From positions 242,408-306,407 of the forward strand of contig NZ_JADNRA010000034.1 in assembly GCF_015709525.1 (NCBI RefSeq): a DNA stretch of 64,000 bases. The letters run 5' to 3'. This stretch comes from Methylocystis sp. L43 (GTDB lineage: Bacteria; Pseudomonadota; Alphaproteobacteria; Rhizobiales; Beijerinckiaceae). Of this stretch, positions 34,152 through 44,210 are shown one piece after another; the stretch's first letter is position 1; each line of letters opens with the position of its first letter. The notes beneath the pieces were generated by a model, which was not told the DNA's origin, searched no databases, and saw only the letters and a program-made list of their open reading frames with translations. Both the position numbers and the translations under genes were made by a program.

Positions 34152-35030
34152 TTACGCCTGCATCTGCAAAAGCGCCATGCTGTCACGAAATTCGACGATC
34201 TCGACAATGCGGCCGTCCTCGAAGCGCACGAAGTCGGCAAGCTGAACTTGGCCGCAACGGCCTGTGCCGCGATGACGCCATTCGACGATCCGACGCGCAG
34301 CGGCGGCGCCGCCGTCGACGATAACCTCGGGCATCGCGAGTCCGAGTTGCTCGAACTCGACCTCGATCGTGCGCACGATATTGATCAGCGCCTCTATGCC
34401 GCGATGTCGTCCGGCGTGCGAAACCGCCGTGCGGTCGCCAACGAATTCGCACACGACGTCAGGCGAACACAGCTCACGGAACAGGGCGATGTCGGGGCTG
34501 CGGGAGAAACTGCCCATGGCGATCAGTCGGCGCGCCATTTCATCGCGCGTCAGTCCCGGGCTGCGGGGGTTGAGAATGTCGTCGAGGCTTTGCGGCAGGA
34601 AATCGGCGCCGCGCGCGACGCAACGTTGATCCCGGAACTCGTACATTTCGGAAACGAGTCCGTTCCGCCAGCGCAGAAAATGCGCCATGTCCATGCTGTG
34701 GATATGGCCGGTGGCGCGGTGGCGCCACCGGCTGATCCATCGCACCACGGTATTGTCGCCTTCGACGAGAACCGCGAGGATTTCCGCGTCGAGCGGTTCA
34801 TAATCAATGTCGACGCGGCGCAAATGCGCGCGCAGCGCATCTCTCCCGCGCCATTGTCCCGGAGGAAGCACGCCAAGTCGGGAGCAGCTGTAGTTCAACT
34901 CGACGTCTTCGACGAAATGTTCGACCAATGTCGAGACGTCGTACGTCATGCGGCTCCGTACAATCTCATGTACGCGCCGACGCGTTTCGCTCTCGATAAC
35001 ATGACTCGACCGCCCGCCCGGCCCGTGCAT
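34152..35030 (-). CDS. Tandem SnoaL/NTF2-like protein
   Basis: A 292-residue protein made of two NTF2-like domains (about 13-135 and 160-290). Both end with the same pattern: an HRATGHIHSMDMAHFLRWRNG-type strand followed by GLVSEMYEFRDQ in the first, and RGTGRCGQVQLADFVRFEDG followed by GRIVEIVEFRDS in the second. SnoaL-like domains bind small hydrophobic ligands as isomerases, hydrolases or carriers, but no catalytic role can be assigned. GGGGG lies just before the ATG. No close operon partner. Confidence 0.78.
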   Translation of the reverse strand: MHGPGGRSSHVIESETRRRVHEIVRSRMTYDVSTLVEHFVEDVELNYSCSRLGVLPPGQWRGRDALRAHLRRVDIDYEPLDAEILAVLVEGDNTVVRWISRWRHRATGHIHSMDMAHFLRWRNGLVSEMYEFRDQRCVARGADFLPQSLDDILNPRSPGLTRDEMARRLIAMGSFSRSPDIALFRELCSPDVVCEFVGDRTAVSHAGRHRGIEALINIVRTIEVEFEQLGLAMPEVIVDGGAAAARRIVEWRHRGTGRCGQVQLADFVRFEDGRIVEIVEFRDSMALLQMQA

Positions 35031-35136
35031 TCATCCCCCGCTATGGCGATGCATTTGTCGATGCGTGATGCGCCGACTGCGCCTCGGCAACGCCCCAAAC
35101 CCGAGTGCGCGTTCGCCTTTTTGGGATCATTATGCG

Positions 35137-36237
<1,101 letters not shown>

Positions 36238-36275
36238 CTACGCGGGCCGCCCGGCAAGGTCAAAATTCTCGAGCC

Positions 36276-36827
36276 TTAGATCGGATCGGGCCCGCGCGAG
36301 ATGGCGGCGACGCCTGTGCGAGAGACCTCGACGAGCCCGATCGGACGCATCAGGTCGATAAATTCATCAATCTTGTGCGGTTTGCCGGTCAATTCGAAAA
36401 TGAAGCTCTCAGTCGTCGCGTCGACGATGCGGGCGCGAAAGGCCTCGGCGAGCTGTAGCGCGAAGGTGCGGTGCTCGCCGCGACCTTTGACTTTGACCAT
36501 GGCGAGTTCGCGTTCGAGCGAACGCATCGACATGGTGAGGTCTGTCACCTGATGCACGGGGACGAGTCGCTCGAGCTGATGATGGATCTGGTCGATCGTC
36601 TCCGGCGCGCCGGAGGTCAATATGGTGATGCGCGAGAGATGTTCGGCGTGGGCGACTTCGGCGACCGTGAGGCTCTCGATATTGTAGCCCCTGCCGGAAA
36701 ACAGGCCGACGACGCGCGCCAACACGCCCGGCTCATTGTCAACGAGCACCGAAAGCGTATGCGACTCGACCTTGGAGTTCGGCGCGGCCGCGGAATAGGG
36801 GGATGGCGGAGAAGCAGGAGCGTTCAT
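36276..36827 (-). CDS. ilvH: Acetolactate synthase small (regulatory) subunit
   Basis: A 183-residue regulatory subunit. The ACT domain starts HTLSVLVDNEPGVLARVVGL and continues FSGRGYNIESLTVAEVAH; the C-terminal domain ends FELTGKPHKIDEFIDLMRPI. It binds valine for feedback inhibition and stimulates the large subunit. A 20-residue Pro/Ser-rich N-terminal extension precedes the ACT domain. AGGA lies upstream of the ATG. It follows ilvB after about 80 bases that can form a long stem-loop. Confidence 0.96.
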   Translation of the reverse strand: MNAPASPPSPYSAAAPNSKVESHTLSVLVDNEPGVLARVVGLFSGRGYNIESLTVAEVAHAEHLSRITILTSGAPETIDQIHHQLERLVPVHQVTDLTMSMRSLERELAMVKVKGRGEHRTFALQLAEAFRARIVDATTESFIFELTGKPHKIDEFIDLMRPIGLVEVSRTGVAAISRGPDPI

Positions 36828-36838
36828 CTTTTTTCCTG

Positions 36839-36909
36839 GGCGGTCGGCAAATCGGCAGTCGGCAATCGATTGCAGCGCTACGACTGCCGATCGCCGAAAC
36901 CCGACCGCC
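36839..36909 (-). repeat. Nested inverted repeat between ilvB and ilvH
   Basis: GGCGGTCGG (36839-36847) pairs with CCGACCGCC (36901-36909), and inside it TCGGCAGTCG (36852-36861) pairs with CGACTGCCGA (36881-36890). The result is a two-part stem between the coupled ilv genes. It may set mRNA stability or subunit ratio; no T tract was seen. Confidence 0.6.
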
Positions 36910-38681
36910 TAAACAAGCATCTTGCCTTTTTCGTCGATGACCGCGCCGATCTCTATCCCGGCGTCGTCGGAAAGATCGGCGAGCAGCATGTCGTTATGCG
37001 CCTTGCCGGAGGGGATCATCGGGAAGCAATTCTCGACCTTGTCGACGACGCAGTCGAAGATCACCGGTCCGTCATAGTCGAGCATCTCCTGGATCGCGGC
37101 GTCGAGCGAGGCGGGATCAGAGCAGCGGATGCCCTTAGCGCCGAAGGCTTCAGCGAGCTTGACGAAATCGGGCAGCGCCTCGGAGTAGCTATGCGAATAG
37201 CGCCCGCCATGCAGAAGCTCCTGCCACTGGCGCACCATGCCCATATATTCGTTGTTGAGGATGAAGATCTTCACCGGCAGGCGATATTGGATCGCCGTCG
37301 ACATTTCCTGAATGCACATCAGAATCGAGGCTTCGCCGGCGATGTCGATCACGAGCGAACCGGGGTGCGCGAGCTGCGCGCCGATCGCCGCCGGGAGACC
37401 GTAGCCCATGGTGCCGAGTCCGCCCGACGTCATCCAGCGGTTCGGCTCTTCGAAATGATAATGCTGGGCGGCCCACATCTGATGCTGCCCGACTTCTGTC
37501 GTGACATAGACGTCGCGATCCTTGGTCAGCGCATAGAGCCGCTGCACCGCGTGCTGCGGCTTGATCGCCGTTTCCGAATTGCGGAAGGCCAGTGACTTGC
37601 GCGCCCGCCACTCGTTGATCTTCGCCCACCAATGATCGAGCGGCTGCTTGTCGGCGCTCATCGCCTCGGCGCGCCACAGGCGCACCATGGCTTCGAGCAC
37701 ATGGGCGCAGTCGCCGACGATGGCGAGATCGACTTTGACGTTCTTGTTGATGGACGAACGATCGATGTCGATGTGGATCTTTTTCGAGCCCGGCGAAAAG
37801 GCGTCGAGACGCCCGGTGATGCGGTCGTCGAAACGCGCGCCGACCGCGATCATCAGATCGCAGTCATGCATGGCGTGATTGGCTTCCCAAGTGCCGTGCA
37901 TGCCCAGCATGCCGAGCCAATTTTCGCCCGACCCCGGATAGGCGCCGAGCCCCATCAGCGTCGAGGTGATGGGAAAGCCCGTCAGGCCGACGAGTTCGCG
38001 CAGCAGGGTCGAGGCTGCGGGTCCGGAATTGATGACGCCGCCGCCGGTGTAAAAGATCGGACGCTTCGCCGCCGCCATCATGCGCACGGCCTGCTGCATC
38101 GCCTCCATGTCGGCGTCGAGCTTGGGATGATAGGTCTTGTGCGCGGCGCTGCGCGGCGGGGCGTAGACGCCGCGCGCGAACTGCACGTCCTTGGGGATGT
38201 CGATGACCACGGGTCCGGGCCGGCCGGACGAGGCCACATAAAAGGCTTCATGCAGCACGCGCGGCAGATCGGCGATGTTCTTGACGAGATAATTGTGCTT
38301 CGTGCAGTGGCGGGTGATGCCGACCGTGTCGCATTCCTGGAAGGCGTCGGAGCCGATCAAATGCGTCGGCACCTGACCGGTGATGCAGACAAGCGGGATC
38401 GAATCCATCAGCGCGTCGGTGAGGCCCGTCACCGTATTGGTGGCGCCCGGTCCCGAGGTGACGAGCAACACGCCGACCTTGCCGGAGGAGCGCGCATAAC
38501 CCTCCGCGGCATGGGCGGCTCCCTGCTCGTGGCGCACGAGAATGTGCTGCACCTTCTCCTGTTGGAAGAGCACGTCATAGATCGGAAGGACGGCGCCGCC
38601 CGGATAGCCGAAAAGAATCTCCACGCCCTGGTCCTTCAGGGCTTCGACCACCATTTCGGCGCCGGACATTTCCTTCGACAT
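36909..38681 (-). CDS. ilvB: Acetolactate synthase large (catalytic) subunit
   Basis: A thiamine-diphosphate enzyme of about 590 residues that makes acetolactate from pyruvate. The N-terminus has [30 protein letters not shown] with the catalytic Glu region downstream ([20 protein letters not shown]); the ThDP/Mg motif is [20 protein letters not shown] followed by [14 protein letters not shown]. The Mets at 38687, 38684 and 38681 are all possible; 38681 gives the best spacing to the GGA upstream. Expression is probably set by the leader peptide and terminator at 38743-38842. Confidence 0.96.
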   Translation of the reverse strand: MSKEMSGAEMVVEALKDQGVEILFGYPGGAVLPIYDVLFQQEKVQHILVRHEQGAAHAAEGYARSSGKVGVLLVTSGPGATNTVTGLTDALMDSIPLVCITGQVPTHLIGSDAFQECDTVGITRHCTKHNYLVKNIADLPRVLHEAFYVASSGRPGPVVIDIPKDVQFARGVYAPPRSAAHKTYHPKLDADMEAMQQAVRMMAAAKRPIFYTGGGVINSGPAASTLLRELVGLTGFPITSTLMGLGAYPGSGENWLGMLGMHGTWEANHAMHDCDLMIAVGARFDDRITGRLDAFSPGSKKIHIDIDRSSINKNVKVDLAIVGDCAHVLEAMVRLWRAEAMSADKQPLDHWWAKINEWRARKSLAFRNSETAIKPQHAVQRLYALTKDRDVYVTTEVGQHQMWAAQHYHFEEPNRWMTSGGLGTMGYGLPAAIGAQLAHPGSLVIDIAGEASILMCIQEMSTAIQYRLPVKIFILNNEYMGMVRQWQELLHGGRYSHSYSEALPDFVKLAEAFGAKGIRCSDPASLDAAIQEMLDYDGPVIFDCVVDKVENCFPMIPSGKAHNDMLLADLSDDAGIEIGAVIDEKGKMLV

Positions 38682-38742
38682 CATCATTTTCCGTCTTGCT
38701 TCTCGCGGCGGGCGACTAGGATGTTTTTCGTCTTCGGGCAAC

Positions 38743-38765
38743 AAAAAAGGCCCTCTTGGGGCCTT
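38743..38765 (-). terminator. Attenuator terminator before ilvB
   Basis: In the leftward direction AAGGCCC (38765-38759), a five-base loop and GGGCCTT (38753-38747) form a stem followed by a run of six T (from A at 38748-38743). A strong Rho-independent terminator about 60 bases before the ilvB start and after a leader peptide is the layout of transcription attenuation. Confidence 0.85.
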
Positions 38766-38794
38766 GGGTCAAGCGCCATTGGCGGAGGCCGGGC

Positions 38795-38842
38795 CTAGCC
38801 CAGCTCCATCCTTGGCGCTTCAAATACGAGAATTGCGCGCAT
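38795..38842 (-). CDS. ilvB attenuator leader peptide (MRAILVFEAPRMELG)
   Basis: A 15-codon frame from ATG 38842 to TAG 38795. It encodes adjacent Ala-Ile-Leu-Val codons, the products of the pathway it precedes. Between it and the terminator, TGGCGCTT (38778-38771 on this strand) can pair with AAGCGCCA (38820-38813) inside the leader, an alternative fold controlled by ribosome position. Stalling at Ile/Leu/Val codons would favour read-through into ilvB. Leader peptides of this type are known for proteobacterial ilv operons. Confidence 0.75.
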   Translation of the reverse strand: MRAILVFEAPRMELG

Positions 38843-38871
38843 TCCGCGTTCCGCCCTTTTGTTCACAGCCG

Positions 38872-38900
38872 ACGTTACGGGAGGCGCGGCGGAGAATCAA
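38872..38900 (-). promoter_or_regulatory. Candidate promoter of the ilvB leader
   Basis: TTGATT (38900-38895), a 17-base spacer and TAACGT (38877-38872) fit a housekeeping sigma promoter moderately well. Transcription would start about 20 bases before the leader peptide ATG. Confidence 0.45.
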
Positions 38901-38917
38901 GGGCGGAGAGTCACTCT

Positions 38918-39682
38918 TCAGCGGGCGATCCATCCGCCATCGACGACGAGGAGGTGGCCAACGATGAACCGCGCCTGCTCGGAGCACAGGAACAGCACGG
39001 CCTCCGTCAGCTCCTCGGCCTTGCCCATCCGCCCGATCGGAAAAAGCTTCCCCGCCTGCTCAGGGCTGATGTGCTCCTTCTCCATCCATTGATGGAAGAC
39101 GTCGCCAGGGGCGTCGATGCCGCAGGCGCAAATGGCGTTGACGCTGATATTGTCCTTGGCGACCTCGAGCGCGACCGTCTTGGTCAAACCGTCGACGCCG
39201 CCCTTGGAGGCGGCATAAACGCCTTCCGCGGGGTTGCCGGTGAGGCTGCCGGTGATCGACGACTGGTTGACGATGGCGCCGCCGCCGTTTTGGCGCATCT
39301 GGCGGATCTCGTGCTTCATGCAGAAGAACACGCCGCGCAGATTCACATCGATGTGGAAGTTGAAGCCCTCCTCCGTCTCATCGGCGATGGGTTTGAAGCG
39401 GACGACGCCGGCGTTGTTCACCGCGCAGTCAAGACGACCGTATGCCTCGACGGTCTTCGCGACCATGGCTTCGACATCCCGCTCGATCCGCATATCGGCG
39501 CGCGTGAAGAGCCCCTCGGCGCCCGCCGCGTGTATCATGTCGAGAGTCTCGCGCCCGCCAGCCTCGTCGATATCGGCAAGCGCGACCCTCGCCCCCTCGC
39601 GGGCGAAGGCGAGCGCCGTCACCCGGCCGAGGCCTCTCGCCGCGCCGGTGACGAGCGCAACTTTCCTATCAAATCGAGACAT
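38918..39682 (-). CDS. Short-chain dehydrogenase/reductase
   Basis: A 254-residue classical SDR. Cofactor motif is TGAARGLGR, then ADIDEAGG, CAVNNAGVV, the catalytic Ser in IVNQSSITG, and YAASKGG with catalytic Tyr and Lys. Asp at the end of the second strand (ADID) favours NAD over NADP. Substrate unknown. ATG 39682 is chosen since GGGAGAG lies about six bases upstream; the open frame extends to 39715. It lies upstream of the ilvB leader but ends before the candidate promoter. Confidence 0.9.
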   Translation of the reverse strand: MSRFDRKVALVTGAARGLGRVTALAFAREGARVALADIDEAGGRETLDMIHAAGAEGLFTRADMRIERDVEAMVAKTVEAYGRLDCAVNNAGVVRFKPIADETEEGFNFHIDVNLRGVFFCMKHEIRQMRQNGGGAIVNQSSITGSLTGNPAEGVYAASKGGVDGLTKTVALEVAKDNISVNAICACGIDAPGDVFHQWMEKEHISPEQAGKLFPIGRMGKAEELTEAVLFLCSEQARFIVGHLLVVDGGWIAR

Positions 39683-39762
39683 GAATCTCTCCCGAGCCTG
39701 AGCGGAAGCTTTCACCCGCCGCCGTCGCGGTCAAGCTCGCAAGAGGCGATCATTGCAGGCCG

Positions 39763-40380
39763 TCACGCCCCTTCGGCGGCGAGCACGCGCTTGACCCCTT
39801 CGTCCGCCGCCATCATGTCGTGGTGCTTCTGAACATTCGGGTATTTCGACAGCCCGTCCTCCAGCAGCGACGCGCCCCAGCGCTCCATCGGGAAGACATA
39901 GGCGTCGAGATAGCTCAGCTTGTCGCCGACCATGTAGCGGCGATCCGCAAGATGCGCGTCGACAATATCGAATTTCTTGCGCACAAGCGCCTTAGCGGCT
40001 TCGCGCACATTGTCGAACGCCTCCTTCTCGCGGGAGCGCGTATAGCGGTCCGGCAAAAACAGCGGGAAAAAGGCCGGGTGGAGATCGCCGGTGATGAAGG
40101 AGGACCAGCGGTCGGCCTCGGCCTCGTCGCGCGGCGAACCGTCGGCGGCGATATCTGCCTGCGGGAAGCGGTCGGCGAGATAGCGCAGCACGGCCGCGGC
40201 CTGGGTCAGGATCCAGCCTTCGCCGGTGTCGAGCGCCGGCACTGCGCCTGCCGGGTTGATCTTCAAATATTCCTTGTCCCCGAACTCCACCGCCTTGGTT
40301 TCGTAGGGTTCGCCAATCCATTCGAGCGCAATGTGCGGCGCGAGCGAACACGCGCCTGTGTGATAGTAGAGCGTGAGCAT
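39763..40380 (-). CDS. Glutathione S-transferase (beta-like)
   Basis: A 205-residue protein with the thioredoxin-fold N-terminal domain MLTLYYHTGACSLAPHIALE, where Cys11 and the following Ser are as in bacterial beta-class enzymes, then NPAGAVPALDTGEGWILTQAAAVLRYL for glutathione contacts. The C-terminal helical domain has KLSYLDAYVFPMERWG. It likely conjugates or reduces electrophiles with glutathione. CGGAGG lies six bases before the ATG. It is followed leftward by the SDR gene after an 80-base gap. Confidence 0.9.
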   Translation of the reverse strand: MLTLYYHTGACSLAPHIALEWIGEPYETKAVEFGDKEYLKINPAGAVPALDTGEGWILTQAAAVLRYLADRFPQADIAADGSPRDEAEADRWSSFITGDLHPAFFPLFLPDRYTRSREKEAFDNVREAAKALVRKKFDIVDAHLADRRYMVGDKLSYLDAYVFPMERWGASLLEDGLSKYPNVQKHHDMMAADEGVKRVLAAEGA

Positions 40381-40442
40381 GAGGGCCTCCGGTTGAGGGC
40401 GTCGCTCTTAGAATAGGGCGGCCGCCCGCGGGAGGGTCGCGT

Positions 40443-40874
40443 CTATCCCTCGCCGCAGTCGAGAATCCAGGTTTTGTCGCAGAAGGCGACATAGAGGCGC
40501 TCCTGCCCCAGCGCCGCCCCGAGTTCGCCGGCGAGTTCATTCAGCATCGCCTCGATCTGCGCGTCGGGAATGCCGCCGAGATAGGCGTGCACCGCTTCGC
40601 CGGTGAGGATCGCGACCGGCTCGCGGTCCGAACCGACCGTGCCATCCTCCTTGGGCCAGGCGTAGGTCACCTCGCCGCGGGTGAACATGCCTGAGAGCGC
40701 GGGCTGGCCCGCCTCGACGCGGCGGCGCATCCAGGCGTGCGCGCAGCGCACCGCTTCGGAAACGTCATAGACGCGGCCCTCCGACTCCCAGCCCTCGCGC
40801 AGCCCGACGGTGATGCGGAAATCCCGCCGTGGCCCGCGTGAGCCGTCAACGAGGCGATAGACGCGCTTGCTCAT
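40443..40874 (-). CDS. Hypothetical protein
   Basis: A 143-residue soluble protein of no family that I recognise. It begins MSKRVYRLVDGSRGPRRDFR and has alternating strand/helix text (GEVTYAWPKEDGTVGSDREP, then AYLGGIPDAQIEAMLNELAG), ending with WILDCGEG. No signal peptide or membrane helix. The strand-rich middle and length suggest a small globular domain. The codon use looks like that of neighbouring genes. It ends 62 bases before the GST start and may be cotranscribed with it. Confidence 0.65.
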   Translation of the reverse strand: MSKRVYRLVDGSRGPRRDFRITVGLREGWESEGRVYDVSEAVRCAHAWMRRRVEAGQPALSGMFTRGEVTYAWPKEDGTVGSDREPVAILTGEAVHAYLGGIPDAQIEAMLNELAGELGAALGQERLYVAFCDKTWILDCGEG

Positions 40875-41019
40875 GAGCGGAAAGGTAAGGCGCCGGATGC
40901 GCGCAAGAAAGGCTGGGCGCCGAGATAGCGCGAAGTAGCCTACGGGTCTTCGAGCGCGCCCCTTGGCGATGTCGAACGCGCTTTACACTTCGTCGAGGTC
41001 GCGCGGGCGCTTTGGCTGG

Positions 41020-41214
41020 TCAGCGCTTGCCCGTCCATGTGGACGCGAGCTTTTGCAGAGCCTTATCCGCTTCCTGCTCAGCCTCGCGCTTGGTCGCGTA
41101 GGAATGCGGGGACCGCAGATGAATCTGGGAGCCCTCGCAGACAGTCCAACGGAACCGCTCCGCGTAGAGGGGGTCAGGCTCAATTCTGGATGTAAACAGA
41201 TCTGTTTCGCGCAT
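41020..41214 (-). CDS. Small hypothetical protein
   Basis: A 64-residue frame starting MRETDLFTSRIEPDPLYAER and continuing RFRWTVCEGSQIHLRSPHSY, then an acidic/basic helix (TKREAEQEADKALQKL). The Arg-rich strand plus helix recalls small proteins that modify or protect against oxidants, but no family is certain. A GTG at 41220 is an alternative start. The overlapping frame at 40983-41222 looks less protein-like. Confidence 0.5.
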   Translation of the reverse strand: MRETDLFTSRIEPDPLYAERFRWTVCEGSQIHLRSPHSYATKREAEQEADKALQKLASTWTGKR

Positions 41215-41349
41215 GGCCACATTATGCGCGCCGCCGCCTGTTTATTCCAGAGCGCTCACGAATGTCATAATCAAACTGTTCGGACGATCGCCGAGTTCCC
41301 CGCGCCCTAACGCGCGCATTCTCTTCACGGAAGGCTCAAGGAGGCTCCA

Positions 41350-41775
41350 ATGCCCATCCCCGTCTGGGTCCTGCTCGGTTTTGCGCTTTGGACGCTACTA
41401 CTGCTCTTCACGACCGTCGGCGTTTATCGCTGGAGCCGGATCTTGACCGGTCGCACGGCGATCTCCGACTGGCGCGCCGACGAGCCGCAAGGCGGCGAAT
41501 GGTATCGCCGCGCTGTGCGCGCCCATATGAACTGCGTTGAGAACCTGCCCGTCTACGGCGCGATTGTCGTCGCGATGCTCGCCGCGCGCGTCGCGAGCCC
41601 GATCCTCGATGCGCTGGCGATCATCATCCTTATCGCGAGGATCTGCCAGAGCGCGGTTCATCTGCTCTTCGAGCAGACGAATGTCGTCGCCGCGATCCGC
41701 TTCGCCTTTTACTTCGCGCAGGCGATCTCAATGCTCGCCATGGGCGCGCTGATCGCGATTTTGGCGCAGGGGTGA
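41350..41775 (+). CDS. MAPEG family membrane protein
   Basis: A 141-residue protein with four membrane helices. The MAPEG signature RAHMNCVENLPVYGAIVV lies between helices 1 and 2, where glutathione-dependent family members bind cofactor. Eukaryotic relatives make eicosanoids or act as microsomal glutathione transferases; bacterial members are poorly studied. GGAGG precedes the ATG by about six bases. Isolated gene. Confidence 0.9.
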   Translation: MPIPVWVLLGFALWTLLLLFTTVGVYRWSRILTGRTAISDWRADEPQGGEWYRRAVRAHMNCVENLPVYGAIVVAMLAARVASPILDALAIIILIARICQSAVHLLFEQTNVVAAIRFAFYFAQAISMLAMGALIAILAQG

Positions 41776-41929
41776 CGAGAAGCTTCAGTATCTGAGCCGG
41801 CAGCTCATGAGCGCGCGTGGATGCCCGCGACAAGCGCGGGCATGACGCGGAGAAGCTGCGCTTCAACAGTTAAGTCGTCGCGCTTTTAGTTTATCGGCTT
41901 CGCCCGTCGCCGTCGGCGCTACTCGCGCC

Positions 41930-42181
41930 CTACTGCGCCGCCACCGGCGTGTGTCGCGTCTCGTCGCCGCGGCCGGCGAGCAATCCTTCGATGGAGATAT
42001 CCTCGTCGAGTTCGTCCCAGTGCAGCCCTTTGCGGCTGATCTCGTAAGCGAGGCGCTGCGCCCGTGTCGCATGCAAAAGACGCGGGAACCAAACGAGCGG
42101 AACGCCGAGCGTGCGTCCATCCGACAGTTCGACCCACATGCTGTCGTCGTCAAAGCGTAGGGACTTAGCCGAAATGCTCAT
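41930..42181 (-). CDS. DUF2442 protein, possible antitoxin-like partner
   Basis: An 83-residue protein with the DUF2442 pattern: SLRFDDDSMWVELSDGRTLGVPLVWFPRLLHAT, then WDELDEDISIEGLLAGRGDE. It overlaps the DUF4160 gene by 17 bases, and the two domain families occur together so often that they are viewed as a linked module, perhaps a toxin-antitoxin pair; this is not established. The start at 42181 overlaps the end of the upstream gene, typical of coupled genes. Confidence 0.88.
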   Translation of the reverse strand: MSISAKSLRFDDDSMWVELSDGRTLGVPLVWFPRLLHATRAQRLAYEISRKGLHWDELDEDISIEGLLAGRGDETRHTPVAAQ

Positions 42182-42404
42182 GCCAGGCCCTTTCTATGAA
42201 GGTTGCGCGATCCTGGACGATTTTCTCCAATTGGCGCAAGGTCCGCGCGTCAAAACCATCGCTGGCGGCGAGGCTGATGGGCGAAAGCCAAAACTTCGCG
42301 TCGCCCTCGCCTTTTCGCACATGCACATGGATCGGCTCGAGCGGGCTGCCTTCATTTGAATAGAAAAAGAAGCGAAAGCCGTCCTGTCGAAAGATGACCG
42401 GCAT
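42165..42404 (-). CDS. DUF4160 protein
   Basis: A 79-residue protein with the DUF4160 pattern: MPVIFRQDGFRFFFYSNEGS, PIHVHVRKGEGDAKFWL and a C-terminal helix LRQLEKIVQDRATFIERAWHEHF. The HVHV segment is the family hallmark. It is the first of a two-gene unit with DUF2442. The start is just after the methylsuccinyl-CoA dehydrogenase end on the same strand (32 bases), so it may be part of a longer transcript. Confidence 0.88.
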   Translation of the reverse strand: MPVIFRQDGFRFFFYSNEGSPLEPIHVHVRKGEGDAKFWLSPISLAASDGFDARTLRQLEKIVQDRATFIERAWHEHFG

Positions 42405-42435
42405 TTCGCCCGTTCCCCATTCTCGTTCGTCGCCC

Positions 42436-44109
42436 TTATCCCTCCAGCAGCCGCCGCGCGATCACCTGCGCCTGAATCTCCGCCGCGCCTTCAAAAATAT
42501 TAAGGATGCGGGCGTCGCAGAGCACGCGCGAGACCGGATATTCGAGCGCGAAGCCGTTGCCGCCATGGATCTGCAGGGCGTTGTCCGCCGCCGCCCAGGC
42601 GACGCGCGCGCCAAGCAGCTTCGCCATCCCCGCCTCGAGATCGCAGCGCTTGCCCTCATCCTTCTCGCGCGCGGCGAAATAGGTGATCTGGCGAGCGACG
42701 TGAATCTCGATCGCCATCGAGACGATCTTGTTGAAGACGCGCGGGAAGGAGAACAGCGGCTTGCCGAACTGAATGCGCTCCTTGGCGTATTTCAAGCCGA
42801 GGTCGAGGGCGCATTGAGCGACGCCGAGCGCGCGCGCCGCCGTCTGGATGCGGGCCGACTCGAAGGTCTCCATGAGCTGCTTGAAGCCCTTGCCCTCTTC
42901 GCCGCCGAGAAGATTTTCAGCCGGCACTTCGAAATTGTCGAAGCCGATTTCGAACTCTTTCATGCCGCGATAGCCGAGCACTTCGATCTCGCCGCCGGTC
43001 ATGCCCTTGGCGGGGAAAGGATCGCTGTCGGCGCCGCGCGGCTTTTCCGCGAGCAGCATGGAGAGGCCCTTATAGCCCTTCTCGTTCGGATTGGTGCGCA
43101 CGAGCAGCGTCATGACATCGGCGCGCACCGGATGGGTGATCCAGGTCTTGTTGCCGAAGACCTTGTAGACGCCGCCCTCGAGCGTCGCGCGGGTGCGCAG
43201 GCCGGCAAGGTCGGAGCCGTTGTTGGGCTCGGTGAAGACGGCGGTCGGCAGGATGTCGCCCGCGGCGATCTTTGGGAGATATTTCTCCTTCTGCGCCTCT
43301 GTCCCGCCGACCAGGATCAGTTCGGCGGCGATTTCCGAACGCGTGCCGAGCGAGCCGACGCCGATATAGGCGCGCGACAGCTCCTCGGAGACGACGCACA
43401 TGGCGATCTTGCCCATGCCGGAGCCGCCATATTCTTCGGGAATCGTCAGGCCGAAGACGCCGAGTTCGGCAAGGCCGGAGATGACGTCGAGCGGGATGTA
43501 GTCATTTTTCGAATGCCAGTCGTGCGCATAGGGCGTGACATTGGCGGAAGCGAATTTGCGCATCTCGCTGCGGATCGCCTCCAGCGTCTCGTCGAGGCCC
43601 GACGCGCCGATGGTCTCGGCCGCGGCATGGTGGTCGATGAGTTCGGCGAGGCGAGCGCGGTTCGCCGGCGTATTGCCGGTAAGGATCAGCCGGTCGACGC
43701 AGGCGGGACGCCGCGCCGCGATCTGCTGGCTCGACAGGCCGAAATCGCTGAGCCGGACGATCTCGCCCTGGCTCATCGGAATGCCGCCGTAAACTTGCGC
43801 GAGGAATTCGGCGAAGCCGATCTGGTTCAAAAGCTCCTCGGTCTCGCCATAGGCGCCCTCCGCCGAGAGGCGTTCGGCATAGTCGATGAGTTCGCGCAGC
43901 CCCTGCACATAGGTCGCGAGCCAGGCGAGCCCGTGGGCGGCGTGCTGGTCGGCCTCGATCAGTTCGCTGGAAAGCTTGCCGTCCTTGGTGACGCGGGCGC
44001 GCACGCTCGTAAGCGCATCCTTGTAAAGCGCCTCGACGGCGGCCAGCGCCTCTTTCGCATCGGTCGTCCAATCGGCGGCTTCAAGTTTCGTCGCGACGGC
44101 TGCGGTCAT
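42436..44109 (-). CDS. mcd: Methylsuccinyl-CoA dehydrogenase
   Basis: A 557-residue flavin acyl-CoA dehydrogenase with an N-terminal extension of about 150 residues, the length and layout of the ethylmalonyl-CoA pathway enzyme that oxidises methylsuccinyl-CoA to mesaconyl-CoA. Visible marks are LTIPEEYGGSGMGKIAMCVV, FTEPNNGSDLAGLRTRA, ITHPVRADVMTLLVRTNP, and the C-terminal IHGGNGFALEYPVSRVLCDA. Genes for two other enzymes of the same pathway (ccr, ecm) are 4.5-7 kb away. GGAAAG precedes the ATG. Plain isovaleryl-CoA dehydrogenase is less likely given length and context. Confidence 0.85.
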   Translation of the reverse strand: MTAAVATKLEAADWTTDAKEALAAVEALYKDALTSVRARVTKDGKLSSELIEADQHAAHGLAWLATYVQGLRELIDYAERLSAEGAYGETEELLNQIGFAEFLAQVYGGIPMSQGEIVRLSDFGLSSQQIAARRPACVDRLILTGNTPANRARLAELIDHHAAAETIGASGLDETLEAIRSEMRKFASANVTPYAHDWHSKNDYIPLDVISGLAELGVFGLTIPEEYGGSGMGKIAMCVVSEELSRAYIGVGSLGTRSEIAAELILVGGTEAQKEKYLPKIAAGDILPTAVFTEPNNGSDLAGLRTRATLEGGVYKVFGNKTWITHPVRADVMTLLVRTNPNEKGYKGLSMLLAEKPRGADSDPFPAKGMTGGEIEVLGYRGMKEFEIGFDNFEVPAENLLGGEEGKGFKQLMETFESARIQTAARALGVAQCALDLGLKYAKERIQFGKPLFSFPRVFNKIVSMAIEIHVARQITYFAAREKDEGKRCDLEAGMAKLLGARVAWAAADNALQIHGGNGFALEYPVSRVLCDARILNIFEGAAEIQAQVIARRLLEG

Positions 44110-44210
44110 TCTTTCTTTCCGGAAGTCAAGGCGCCCGTAGGCGCTGGGCGAATTTGCGCCTTACATGCCGCCATTTGGCCGAAGACGCAACCGGCGCGGG
44201 CTGCGCCGCA

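Noticed and set aside
37632..38798. Rightward 388-codon frame over ilvB
   Set aside because: Antisense shadow; its end also runs through the attenuator.
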